Shown piece after piece: positions 49,501-60,633 of a stretch of 64,000 nt of DNA. The DNA is taken from the NCBI RefSeq assembly GCF_021134715.1, contig NC_060017.1, positions 3,906,001 to 3,970,000 of the forward strand, read 5' to 3'. Under the pieces are notes generated by a model, which was given only the letters and a program-made list of their open reading frames with translations, did no database searches and was not told where the DNA came from. This DNA comes from Daphnia pulex. Its lineage: Eukaryota; Arthropoda; Branchiopoda; Diplostraca; Daphniidae. The position numbers and the translations under genes were made by a program. Position 1 is the stretch's first letter. Every line of letters begins with the position of its first letter.

Positions 49501-50528
49501 AACTACTGTTCCAGTAGTTTCAACCATTGGGTTCTTCTTATAATGCTCAATTAGTTCACACAGTGAATCAAATTTTTCGCCACCACCAACATCGTACTTT
49601 TGCTCCTGAAATACGAAAAAAAAAAAATGTAAAATCTCATCCAAGCTTATTAATAAAGCTTATTAATATGTTCAATATCACACCTGATATCTTATCATGA
49701 CATGGGTTACTTTGTCTTCAGTTCTAACAGACAAAACATAGTCCCCAGGTTTACTTTGAGACTCCCTGACTAAAAAACTTCCATTCTTCCCTTTCTCAAG
49801 TAGAATTTTTTCTGCTTCTTTTCCAGAAAGGTGTCCATGGAACCACCTGAAAGACAGTCTAAGAAAAAAAAACATTATAAGCAATGAAAAATAATAGTAA
49901 TAGACAAAAAGAACAAAACAAAATTAAGTAATTATAAAATCTTGCATTAAGAAACAGATAAAATCACTGTAACTACCTTTCAGTTGTGGGATCAGAGCAA
50001 TGGACTGGGAATTTAAGTTCAATTGCTTCACCATTCTTTTCTCGCAATTGTCCAGGAGTTTCCATATAGAACTGCACCAGTTCAGACAGCGTGGCAAATT
50101 TTTCCCCTCCATATAAATCATAGAAATCTCCAGTATTTTGAATTTTGATGTGGGTAACTTCGCCATTTCTCCTTTGAAACAAAATATAAAAGTTTTAGAT
50201 TAATTAAAAAGACACCTCATTAAAGAAATATTCAGTTTGATTGTTACCGAACAGACAAGGTGAAATCTCCTGGATTACTTTTACTGGGACGAGCTAAAAA
50301 ACTGCCATCAACTCTTCTTTTCAGGAGAAGGAGTTCAGCATCGATTCCTGACACATTGGGATGAAACCACCTACAAAAAATCAGTCTCAGCTTAAAACAA
50401 AGGCATAACAACAAAACAATTGTAAGGTGACACTTTTTGGGTTCAACAAACTACTTAGTCAGTTACCGTGGGGAAAACATACAAGTGTTCACATTCAAGT
50501 AAGCAAATGATTACCTTCTTGAGCCCAT
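40510..50528 (-). CDS. csw: Corkscrew/SHP2 protein tyrosine phosphatase
   Basis: Cytoplasmic phosphatase that acts downstream of receptor tyrosine kinases in Ras/MAPK signalling. It starts at ATG 50528 ([13 protein letters not shown]). SH2-coding exons are 50528-50515, 50370-50248, 50171-49977, 49846-49684 and 49605-49429, all joining in phase. The N-SH2 has [20 protein letters not shown]; the C-SH2 has [22 protein letters not shown] and [12 protein letters not shown]. The phosphatase domain resumes at 42365 ([46 protein letters not shown]). Its catalytic signature [11 protein letters not shown] lies near 41300-41340, with Cys and Arg intact. The C-tail keeps SHP2-like tyrosines (EYTNIRY and MLYENV) and a Pro-rich end ([11 protein letters not shown]). 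Total is about 640 residues. The 7,063-bp intron between 49428 and 42366 is almost wholly a mobile element; the other introns are short. Confidence 0.95.
42462..42469. repeat. Left target-site duplication (8 bp)
   Basis: GTTGTTAC immediately outside the left inverted repeat. It is identical to 49421-49428, on the far side of the right repeat, in direct orientation. The ninth base differs on both sides, so the duplication is exactly 8 bp. Confidence 0.85.
42470..43031 (+). repeat. Left terminal inverted repeat (about 560 bp)
   Basis: It pairs with the reverse complement of 48818-49420. The outer part carries about fifteen irregular copies of an AAGTAATTA-type motif. The inner part keeps the best identity: TTATTTTGTATTTAGAGAAT near 42830-42847, then the block around CATCAACAGTTTCG and GTTGTCTGCTTGTC, ending at AGTTAATTGCTGGT near 43026. 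Confidence 0.85.
43044..43758 (+). pseudogene. Captured fragment of a PAF-acetylhydrolase gene
   Basis: The fragment begins almost directly inside the left repeat and has four exon-like pieces with splice-like borders. Readable segments are [20 protein letters not shown], then [15 protein letters not shown], then [20 protein letters not shown] with [20 protein letters not shown]. These are the N-terminal half of the PLA2G7/PAFAH2 family of secreted or cytosolic phospholipid acetylhydrolases. The frame ends at a TGA (43756-43758) before the family's catalytic GxSxG serine motif, and there is no start codon in a proper first exon. It therefore cannot encode an active enzyme. It lies on the strand opposite to csw. 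Confidence 0.85.
44065..46760 (-). pseudogene. Decayed DNAI2 (axonemal dynein intermediate chain 2)
   Basis: DNAI2 is a WD-repeat chain of outer-arm axonemal dynein in motile cilia and flagella. Matching segments, 5' to 3' on the minus strand: [20 protein letters not shown] (about 46560-46620), [14 protein letters not shown], then [20 protein letters not shown] and [16 protein letters not shown] (46230-46390). Next come [30 protein letters not shown]-type WD repeats, [16 protein letters not shown], and [13 protein letters not shown]; the C-tail is [17 protein letters not shown] then [10 protein letters not shown]. Breaks: an in-frame TAA at 46511-46509 with the frame shifted beyond it; a shift near 45280 (the conserved [11 protein letters not shown] lies in another frame); and another near 45900-45940. 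Introns are retained. It sits inside the csw intron element on the same strand as csw. Confidence 0.85.
47290..48700 (-). pseudogene. Decayed TBC1D20 (Rab1 GAP) fragment
   Basis: TBC1D20 is an ER-anchored GTPase-activating protein for Rab1. Minus-strand segments in family order: [23 protein letters not shown] (about 48560-48620), NEGLHYYQ then [20 protein letters not shown] (48280-48400), [39 protein letters not shown] (47960-48070), [20 protein letters not shown], and a C-terminal membrane-anchor-like segment [20 protein letters not shown] ending at 47290. Two nonsense codons interrupt conserved positions: TGA at 48584-48582 and TAG at 48008-48006. The N-terminal part is missing. It abuts the right inverted repeat of the element. 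Confidence 0.83.
48818..49420 (-). repeat. Right terminal inverted repeat (about 600 bp)
   Basis: Reverse complement partner of 42470-43031. Its outer part has its own set of AAGTAATTA/CTTAAGTAATT repeats that do not align one-to-one with the left copy, so the tandem motifs have turned over independently. The inner 130 bp is the best conserved part. Confidence 0.85.
49421..49428. repeat. Right target-site duplication, overlapping the csw 5' splice site
   Basis: GTTGTTAC on +, i.e. GTAACAAC on the coding strand. It directly follows the exon end at 49429 (CTGCAG|GTAACAAC). The copy next to the exon is the one used as splice donor. Confidence 0.85.
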
Positions 50529-51686
50529 GGATGTAAAAGAGCTGTAGACCAAGACTGAGGAAAAACTTGAAAGCTTTATCTGAAATCTAAAAGTCGCGAT
50601 ATTTTCCAACAACTTTTAACCGCAAAACTATATCTTGATTACACAAGGAGCTGTGGCACTGGATTCTCAAATTTATGTTGGTTGAAATCGGGAATTTCAC
50701 GTAAATACTAAACAAAACAACTTTTTAGCCTTAAGGGATTTTAGGGACAGCACACTTTTTTTCTTAAATTCGTCAATCGATATCGATTAGATATCGATAT
50801 GTCCAATACAGCTAAGAGAAAAATAAAAATAGGGTATCTTTTAAAAAAATCAACGACTATGAAATTACACTTAACACACAACCAACAATTGCATTTTACA
50901 GTACAATAACTTAATAAAATATTCAAGATTTCCCTATTCCTGAAACTGCTTCCAGCCATCTAGCGTCGACGAGCCAGTTTCCTTTTTATAAATAAAAAAA
51001 GGAAATGTCACTCAATAGCGAATCTACCGTTACCGTTTTGCTCTGGTTAAATATTTAAAAAAATCGCTATGTCTATTTATTGCAAAACTTATTTCTCGAA
51101 CAACGGGAATACTTTTGTGTCTCAAGAATCATGTCATGAATAAGCGATATGAGGTAAGATGCGTAAAAGAAGAAGGCTTATAATAAGGTATATTTTTATT
51201 ACGCTAATATTATTCAAAAATTAGTAGCGGTAGAATTGAATATAGGGCACATTGATCCGCTAGAGGCGCTGCGATTGTTCTTCATATCACCATCATAAAA
51301 ATTTATATAATCAATCTTTATAGGAATAATATGTGTCACAGAATTTACAGCAACGTCACGATTTCAAACAATAAAAAGATTTACTGGCATTTATTTGTTT
51401 ACGGAAATATTGAGGCAGAGTCATTCGGTTTCTTTGCGTCATCGCGTAGCTAAAGCAGCTAAAGTTAGACTCTTACATAGACCCTTTAAGAATTTACATT
51501 TTGGTGTATGAATAAGCCACTACAAAGTCACAGATAAAAACAAAACAATTAACGTAAACAAAGGATGTCAACATCGAATACTGTAACATACGGAAAAATG
51601 TTTAAGCTAATAATTAATCGTCAAAGTACAACTATAAAGACGCGTACCGGTCTACAGTTCATTCTTCATAGAGTTGAAATCGCAAT
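50529..51686. other. csw upstream region and DM4/12 gene 3' flank
   Basis: This stretch holds the csw 5' UTR and promoter and, from the right, the 3' flank of the next minus-strand gene. A minus-strand AATAAA at 51390-51395 lies about 290 bp past that gene's stop codon and is a plausible poly(A) signal. No other gene is supported. Confidence 0.45.
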
Positions 51687-53395
51687 TCAAGCAGTGTTGG
51701 GTGCTGTCTCTTTGAGAAATCTGTGTCGGAGGCTTGTAAGCGCCGGAAACACTCTGCCCGGTCGACTCACTTGCTGTTGTCCTGTCTTGGTCGATGACTG
51801 TTGATCCGTCCTAAAATCTTGTCTTAATGACTGAGCAACCGTAACGGCTGGTGACTGAGATTGGTAAAAGGGTAAGTTAGCGCTAGACTGAGGTGGTTGC
51901 AGGTGAGCGGAAGGCCGGTGGTCAGTTGTGTCAATTTCATTAGTCTGAACATCTTCGGTGACGAAGATATTGATGAGCTGGTCGGCATTGTGTGGACAGG
52001 CGGAATAGTATCGGGCACAAACACGATTGTTTGGTCGACCTTCGTATGCTGTGCCTAACTGTGCCGCCCTGTAATACATTTCTTTCGGGGTACCTTCGTC
52101 TTCTTCGCTTAACGCAGACAGAGGATATCTAGAAATTAAAAACGAAAACAAAAACAAATGCAAATTATAATTAAAAGAGTTGAAATAAAGATTGCGATGA
52201 CGAACCCGAAAATTTCTTGCAACAGAATTTCGTCTTCAGTGAGGCTTTCGTGAGCTTTCTGATAGATTTCGCATAGCAGACGGCGACCGCAGGATTTCTC
52301 GTCAAACTGAGCGGCCATGTAGAGGTAAGCGTTTCCGTTGGTACGTGCCGCTTCAAACTCGAGTTGAAGGTCCTCGGGTGACTCATCAATAGCTTCTTCC
52401 TCAAATTCTTCACCTTCGTTCTGATTGCTCTCGTCAGCGCCAATCAACCAACTGAGACTGGAATAGTCACGCTTTTGGCGTCTACCTTCATAGCCACCTT
52501 GAAATGCGTTTGCGACATTCCCGTAGTCGGAATAGCCAGCAGCAGCAGTTCCGAAATTGGTTTCTCCTATTCCGACTGTCAGGCTGGCGACTTCGTTGCC
52601 ATAACCGTTCGACGAGAATGTGTCCCTGCCACTTTGTGAGTAGGAGACAGCTGGAGCCGAGTATGCAGGATCGGGTGAATACGAAGGACTGTGCGCAGGA
52701 TCGGGTGAATAAGAAGAAGAAGAAGAAGTGTACGCAGGATCAGATGGATAAGAAGATGAACTGTAGGCAGGATTGGGTGAATACGAAGAAGAGCTGTAGG
52801 CAGGAGGAGATGGTGGACCGTATGAGGGCCTTGGTGGAGGATAGTACGGCTCCTCATAACTGCTGTAGTCTTCCTCGTAAGAGTCTTCTTTTAACTTGTG
52901 AAGCGTAGCACCGAGCGCTACAGCCAAACCTAGACCGGACCCCAAGGCGCACGCACCCAGGAAGAGCATAGTTAATGGAGCTTTAAACCCAAGTAAACCT
53001 TTGGTGATGAGTTTGATCTTGAGAGCCAACATCTTAAACAAAAGGGCTTTGCCTTTAAGGAGGATCAAAGGAATCTTGAGCAGCAGCTTGCCTAGAACAG
53101 CTTTCAGTAAGAGTTTCTTTATGGCCAACAGAGCAAGAGGCTTGCCGAGCAAAAGGGCGAATTTGATTTTGGCCAGTGCCACTAAAAGCAACGGCTTGAA
53201 GAGGATGGCTTTCAGACCTAGACCAATTTTCCGTGACGAAATCACGGCTGCTAAAGCCGTCCCACCAGCATCTTTCCCTTGACTCCCTTTTCCTAGAAGC
53301 TTTTCTTTGAAGAATGGCGGTAAATGACTATGGCTTGGCTGCAAGTGTATGGAAAATAGACATAGCAGTATGAAAACTGAAAAAGTAGAACGCAT
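51687..53395 (-). CDS. Secreted DM4/12-domain protein with hydrophobic Leu/Lys core and Tyr/Ser/Pro repeats
   Basis: Two exons (53395-52206, 52128-51687) join in phase to 543 residues. A signal peptide (MRSTFSVFILLCLFSIHLQP) is followed by a strikingly regular Leu/Lys/Ala segment (about residues 55-165), with many short hydrophobic runs alternating with single Lys. Next is a Tyr/Ser/Pro repeat region (about 175-265) built on variants of YSPDPAYS. A dibasic RRQKR at about 310 could be a furin-type cleavage site. The C-terminal third carries the DM4/DM12 family pattern: CGRRLLCEIYQ, then EIFGYPL, AAQLG and VCARYYSACP with paired cysteines. The function of DM4/12 proteins is poorly known. The Leu/Lys core recalls insect Osiris proteins but I do not see their full domain. 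The repeats suggest an extracellular or cuticular role (inference). Confidence 0.8.
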
Positions 53396-55952
53396 TTTCT
53401 TCCGTCTATTATTGTAACCTGCATACAGGATTGATATAATTGTTGTGATTATTAAATTAACAATACAAATTAGATTGTTTTTTTTTCTCGTCTTTTCTAT
53501 TCACCTGAGTTACGATTTCCAATAAGGTATTGATTTATAGCTGTCGAAAGCGGTGCACTGATTTCACATCAAACTAAAATGTAAAAAGCTTGCTGTTCGA
53601 GTGTTTCTTTCTTTAGCGGAGTGAGAAATGTAAGCAAATGACAATTTTTCTTGATCTACTATCGCATTTTATAGCCAACTTATCATCCCTAATACTCCGC
53701 CCCTTTGCAATTTATTTCGTTCTCATCTCTGTTTCTTTTTTCCATGTATATACACCCCCAGTAAAAAAAAATTGGAAGAGGACGATTGGAAAAAGTTGGG
53801 AAAAAACAAAAGAAACGGGACCACTGGAGCTATAAAGAAGGTGTCTGTTTATTATAGCTGCTGCACAAGTTAAAGCAACAAAAATAAAAATTGATCGAGT
53901 CAACCGTTGCATTTCACTTGACACCAGGATGCTGGGCTTAGCTTCTGGACATGCATTATCAAAGAGAAAGAAAAGAATATATAGCAGCAATTCGCGCTGT
54001 ATCGCATCAATTGCTCGTCAGTTTTATCGAGTTTTATTTCTTCTTTTTTCCAGATCTTTAAAGAAAACAATACTTTTAGATTTAATTCCCGTTTTCTTCC
54101 TCATAAAAATGTTGTTATAAAAATAAAAAAGAGGTCATCTAATAATTGATAATGGATGGGTTCAGTACCATTTAAAACAATTTCCTATAGTTGTAATACT
54201 TGCGGGCTTGTAGTTCCAACGGCTGAAAATAGTCCGATCTATTAGTCATTCCTACCAGCACTTGTCAAACAGATTTATTAAATTATATTACTATTCAGAT
54301 TTTTAAAATATTTGCTAGATTTTGGGGTGGAGATTATTCTCAATCAAGATTGCAATAATGGGAGTTATCCCAAAAATATTTCACACTGTATAAGAAAGTT
54401 TCCGATTAGAAATTATTATATTAGAAAGATTTAGTAAGATGGTGAAGTTGGCCTTCTTTTCAAAAATTTTTATATTGCTATAGAGCTATAGTGCGGCCGA
54501 TGAACATCTATAAAAGATCATCTTATTTCCTAGGTTATTTTGCGGCTACGCTGCTGGTCACGTTGCTTTTCCCGACTTCCCGTGTCCCAAATAAGTTTAG
54601 CCTATATAATCAAAGTAGCTGTGCATATTTAGAAGCACGGCGCATATTTTTTAGTCACTCTATTAAGAAAAAAGAAAACGAAATTGAGAATTCGTCCATT
54701 TTATAGTGATTTTCAAGAAAAAAATCCTTGAAAACTACTCGGATGAATATTCAAAAAGAAGACTGCAGAATGAAATGATAAGATAATAAATGCTGCCTCT
54801 CTGGAAAATGCCTTAGCTGTTGCTACGATTGCGAAAGAACTGATGAATGTCGTCCCAAACTATCGGCTCCAATCTGTTGACTGTGAAACTAAAGAGGACT
54901 CGAGCCTATAATGACTCATATTGCAGCATTAACAATTTAACATTCATCGTCAGTTACAGTGTGACTTGTGAGATAGAAAGACATAACTCAAAACCGTCAA
55001 AAAGAAAAAAATAGGAATACTTTACTATTGGAAAATTTCGACCGAAAAATGGATTTCAGATTCAATTTGAAAGGTAGGCTTTATTTTCACGTAACAAATT
55101 ATGAACATTTTGTCAAATGAATGAGGTATAACAGGTCATAAATTTAGAATAGGCCATAGATAGGACATTTTTTAGTGCCATTTTAATTTAAGACCCTTGA
55201 TTTTATCATTTATTTTGTTAGTAAATGTCAAAAAATGGAAATGTCTGAAAACCATATGTTTGAATTTTAAAAGCACAATAAAATGCTTGCTTATCCGTCT
55301 CCGCGATCGATTTCCATTGCACCACCAAACGAGATTTAATTCGTTGGATCAGAATACAGCTACAACTGTTACAGTGCTGGCGTGATTTAAGGTTTCGGCA
55401 TGGTTTCAGCAGTTTTGGTGTGGTTGTGATATACGAATTGCGAAATAGTGTTTTTAAAATGGAATTTTTCCTTGAATTTAAAAATTGAGCTGATAAAATT
55501 TATAACAATGTCAATGTCACAGAAAAATCTGTGACTTCTCTTTATTATTGCTGCCTCCCTCAAAGGTAGGAATGATAAAATAATCAAAACACGCATAATA
55601 TTGGTAATTGGTCAAGAGAAAAAGCATACTTTACATAGATTACCATACAACATCGTAGCTCTCAATATACAAACGGCACTTTTTTCCTGCCGGAAATGCG
55701 ATGAAATACACCGCCGTGTACTTCCTGGAACTTAGCAGATATATGATATTACGAGACCATACGATCCTAGTACAAGAACTATCAATGCCCTCTTGCGGCA
55801 AATGTTACAAGGCGTTGGTTAGGACTGAATAAAGCAAGTCAATGTTCTCGAGTCTACGTCGTCTAACAAGGGGTGTTTCACTGTTTCTTTATCGACACAG
55901 TTGTCTCAGACTCAGCTAATTCGTTCGGTACTTCTTCCTAAAATCACAAATC
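53396..55952. other. Intergenic, divergent promoters
   Basis: Genes on both sides are transcribed away from this 2.6 kb AT-rich interval. Short frames such as 54491-54706 have no coding-like features beyond length. I see nothing else to annotate. Confidence 0.5.
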
Positions 55953-57378
55953 ATGCCGTCTGATGAACGGAAACCTCTTGTCAGTCATGATTATGGGGGA
56001 GATCTGGCTAATGTTGCACAAGGTAAGTTTTTTCAAAGAGTTATGTGTCAGAAAATAGGAAACTATAGCAATCATTTAGACTTAATCGTCATCTGTATGA
56101 GTCACAATGGTGCGAAACTACCAGTTCGCTCGACAGCTTATTGGTGCCATTGTTTGAATAGAAACGTTTCACAAATCATGTAGCAGTGATTTTCTTTCTC
56201 AGAAGTTGATGAAGTTCCTCCACCTTATGGATCCACAAGTGACACCAACTCATGGACAACAGGAGCAGCCCAGTTAAACGGAAACCCAATGGTTACTTGT
56301 AGAGTGTGCCAAGCTCTCATTGATATTTCCGGCAAAAAAGATCAACATGTTGTTAAGTGTGCTGAGTGTCACGAGGCCACAGTAAGTTTTGCATTCATTT
56401 TTTCACGATGGAATTATCTGTGCATATACTCAAATCTAATAAAAAATTTGTAATCCAGCCAATTAGGAATGCCCCTCCAGGGAAAAAATATGTAAGGTGT
56501 CCTTGCAACTGTCTCTTAATATGCAAAGCTACTTCTCAAAGGATTGCATGTCCTAGACCCATTTGCAAGAGGATCATCAATCTGACACCAAACCCAACTA
56601 ACCCTTCCGTTCCATCGGTTCCTGGAATGTGTCGCGTCACATGTGCTCATTGCCATGATACATTTCTGGTGAAACAAAAAGTTTTAATTGTGATTTTCTA
56701 ACTTACTGATTGGTATTTTTGTTTTTTAGTTCAACACCCTGACAAATGCTTTAGCTAGATGCCCTCATTGCAGAAGAGTGTAAGTATTTTGTTGTTGCAG
56801 ATTGAAGGCATTTAGTGGTTATTTAAATACCTTATTTCACACACTCACTTCTTTGAAAAACTAATTTTACTCAATTAAAAAAAAATGTCTAAAATTTGTA
56901 ATGAATAGTAATTTTACTACGTTTTGCGCAACATGCAAGCCACGTAGAAAATTAAATCGTCACGTAGCATTTACATCTACAAATAAAATTTATTTTTTTA
57001 TTAATTACAGATCATCTGTCGGACCGGATTTTGCTAGGAAGCGGGCCACAATTTTCTTAGTTTTAACCATGGTTTTTATTGCCATTGGTGTTGGAGTGAC
57101 GGTAATCAGAACATCAAAATTTCTTGTAGAAAAACTATAGCCTGATGTTTAATTTTTAATTTTCTTATTCAGTGGGGGACTTACCATATAGCAGTGTCGA
57201 AAGGAGGAATGTATGTTGTGTACGTTGGTAAGTTTTTTAGTAATCCTGAAGTTGGTTTTTCGTATGATTTAATGACACGATCTTTCTCATAGGAGCGTTT
57301 CTGATTGCCTTGATCTTATTTATTCGAAGCATCTATTATTGGACGATGAAAGTCAGCGTGATAGAAGGTCCCATGTAA
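55953..57378 (+). CDS. PIP4P/TMEM55 phosphatidylinositol-4,5-bisphosphate 4-phosphatase
   Basis: Late-endosomal/lysosomal membrane enzyme that removes the 4-phosphate of PI(4,5)P2. Seven exons (55953-56022, 56203-56381, 56459-56668, 56730-56779, 57011-57101, 57173-57227, 57293-57378) join in phase to 246 residues, close to human PIP4P1/2. The N-terminus is short and proline-containing ([10 protein letters not shown]). Next come paired CxxC zinc-ribbon-like motifs ([29 protein letters not shown]) and the catalytic CX5R signature CKATSQR (about residue 111). Two C-terminal membrane helices follow ([20 protein letters not shown] and [20 protein letters not shown]). The end IEGPM is typical. An AATAAA at 57823-57828 may mark the 3' end. 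No defect is visible. Confidence 0.93.
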
Positions 57379-60300
57379 TTAGCTCTTTTGTGTCATTCGA
57401 AAATCGGTCTTGCGTTTACGTTAGCGTTTTCTTTTCAATATTTTCCTTTCTTTTCACAATGATGTAAAATATGATTTGGTTATGATGGTAAGGAGGGGGA
57501 TATGCATATATCGCATTCGAAGAATGGGTAAAACAGAAGTACGTTTGATGCGTAGGACATTCCAGGTTCGCATTGGTTATTTTACCTTTAATTTGGCGCC
57601 TCCAATTCTTGATTCAACTTGCAATTTCTCCTTATCAACAATTTAATTGTTTACCACCCTCTCTTCTGAAATTTCCCTATTTTACATAGCGCTCGGTCGA
57701 TAATATTTGCATTTCCTTTCGGAACTCTGAGATATACATCTATTGTAACAGTCACATTACGATAGAGGATATTAATCCATGAAGCAGGCCTTATGTCATT
57801 GAGTGGGCCAAGGTTAAAACTGAATAAAAACAAAACCTAATGGCTTCCATACAAGCACTCAATTCGTTTACCGCTAGTAGTACTCCTAGAACCTGAAGTC
57901 TCGTCCTTTGGCGATCGAGAAAAGCTCCTTTCAGTGATTTCATTTGTTTTCCCTGGTCTAAAAAAATTTATTAATAATATGTGAAGGGTTCTGCCTCGTG
58001 TAAATTTGCGGCAGATCAAGGGAGTAAGCTTCATTACGGGATTAAACGTTCTACAGATATCCGTGAGTGTTGCGAGTTGGAATTCGTCTTGTTTTGAATA
58101 AATGCGCATAGACTCTTTCCGCTGTATTCGTTTTAAACATCAAGTCATGTAAAATAGTTTTCTGTCGTAATCCTGCTGGTCAATGATTTAGTAAGTTGAA
58201 TAGCAAAAAGCATCGTCGACTAACTAGTGTTACCAATGTCGAACAGTCGATACGCTGCTCAATATTATGCAACATAAATCACGAGATTTTACTCGTGTTA
58301 CTATTAGGCAATCATCAGACCCAAACCATTTGAAATTATGTCGGAAAACGTGAAATGAATGATTCAGGCTATGCCTTGCGATAGGATGATGCGGACCGAT
58401 GCAATAGTTAAAAGAGAAAACACAGAAATTAAGACAACGCGACGTTTTACTTTGAATGGGAATGAGGCCCTAGATTTGGTGGACGCACCGGATGTTCTTA
58501 TCAGGCAAAGTCAGTGAAAAAAAAGAGTTGGCGAAGCTCATTATAGGGAATATTTATGTAAGTGAAAGAAAGGGAGGAGCCTAAGTACGGCAAAATGTTC
58601 CTGAACACGTTACAAAATGTCTGGTGTCATGTATACATTATGTATGCTGCACTATTTTGAACAGTATTCAGGGTAAAAGTGAAAATAGAATTCATTGCTT
58701 GGAGACGCCAGCTGGTAAAGCGTCGACGTGTCGCCTGATGATATTTTCAGACGTGCACGCCCCTGTCATCGTTTTTTTTTTCTTCTCAATCTATGATTTT
58801 TTTTATGCTTTAGCTATCGCATTAAAAGTGGATTACCCACAACGATGGAACAAGTCGCAAGTAGCACATACTGAAATAGATAAATCAGCAACTAAAAACA
58901 AAAATCCAGAAAACAGAATTTGTAAAAGTATCAGTTTTTATTTTGCAGGTTCCTGAGGAAGAAAACACTCTTCTCCACTCGAATATGCCTTAAAAGTTGC
59001 AGCGAATTACGCGTAACGATAGTAGGAAAAGAGGATTAAATATCGATTGAAACTTTTTCTCCTATTGAAAAGCCTCCTATTCTTTTAGGGGGTTGTTTGA
59101 TCTTTTTTTCAATGTTTTCCTTTGAACAACCGACTTAAAATGCATGCAAATCTCATATTCACAACACACTCGCTGTGTCGCGTAGCCTAAGCGTCAAAAC
59201 TCGGGAACGATTTCAGGGGAAAAAGGCAACATTCGGGAGGGCTCCGGGCTGGCCCGCCTGCCATGGCTGTGGTGATACCAGTATTTTGGTATTCAGTACG
59301 TAGCTCTAGCTCTCTGCTCTCACCCACCCAGAGTCCCAGTCTCCCTCTCCCAGACCGGAAAGTATTTTTACGGTTACATGAAATAACTTCAACTAGGACA
59401 ACCACATCATCATATCATTAGTATTGCTTGTTATACGTGTCGTCTTGATTTTCTATTCCCGACTCCTGAGTGGAGTGGAGTTTGGTTCGGTTGAGGACAA
59501 AACGACAGACGTTGCAGCTCGAGGCGGTTTGTCCGCTAGCATTTTTAGCCGAAGGATTTGCCTCCAGCTTTTATTCCGCAATTGACTTTCACACACGACG
59601 CAAACTCCGTAAAAAAAAAGAAAAAATATCCAGTGGAGTTTCATACGGCTGCTGGAAATTGTTTTGGTAAGTTATGACATTATTGATTCAATAGCTTCAT
59701 TGAACTAGTTTTTAAAAGTATACGATTTCGAGTTCTAAGGTTAAGTCTCCGTACATTTGCTGATTCACAGCGCAGATAGAACATTTTTCAATGTAGTGCT
59801 CGGCACGATCAGCTTTTATGTGATCCAATTTTCAGTGTTGACGTCAGCAAACAAACTTGGTGTTTATGTGGCTTCCACCCATATCATGTACTCTGTTATT
59901 GTTAAGAAAAAATAAGGAATTACGTCAGAATTTGTTGTAACCGGTAGTAGTAACAAAAAGGATGAACGACGGTTTTAATTCCGACATCTTATGCGTTATT
60001 TTAGTTACCTTGGCTATGTCTGTTTGACAGTTATTAACTTAAAGTATCCTAGCAACCGCATCTTACATTGATACATAACAGAATTACGGTATATTATAGT
60101 GACATGTGAAAATAAAGCAGTTCTAAAGTAAATATATTCATGTGGTCAACTATGTTGGAATGTGACTAGCACATGTTAACAAAAGTATTTGTAATAGTTG
60201 GTAATTTTATGGAAAAACAACGTAAGTATAGTCTATCGAGTACGCAATTTTTATTTTAACCGTTTTTCTGGGCGCGCAGTGTACTACAACTTTGGCTTTT

Positions 60301-60633
60301 GCAGCGGCTGTTACGATTTACAATTAGAGAATTATATCTATGCGCAGTATGCGGGTAGCCACTAGCCAATGCATATAACTGTATTTCTTCTGTTTCTTCT
60401 TCATTTACCGTTCAAAAAGACGATGCCAACAACAAATTTAGACCACAACATCTCTGCGTTATTCACTGATCAGACCATTGAATCTTCTTTTTGAGAGCTA
60501 CATTATTCTTAGTCGTACGTCCCTATTCAAAATGACTCTTGCTCCATGTTTGATTTAAAAACAACCTATTAACTAATAGTAATTTTTTTTTAACATTTTA
60601 ACAAAGGCGAAATAACTTGTCAACGCAACGGAT
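57379..60633. other. Intergenic with probable noncoding first exon of the next gene
   Basis: The left part is the 3' flank of the lipid phosphatase. A strong donor (GTAAGT after 59666) and a matching acceptor (AG 60605-60606), just before the next start codon, suggest a noncoding first exon of the coiled-coil gene ending at 59666 and a 940-bp 5' UTR intron. The GC-richer stretch 59.2-59.65 kb would be its promoter. No other gene is supported. Confidence 0.4.
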
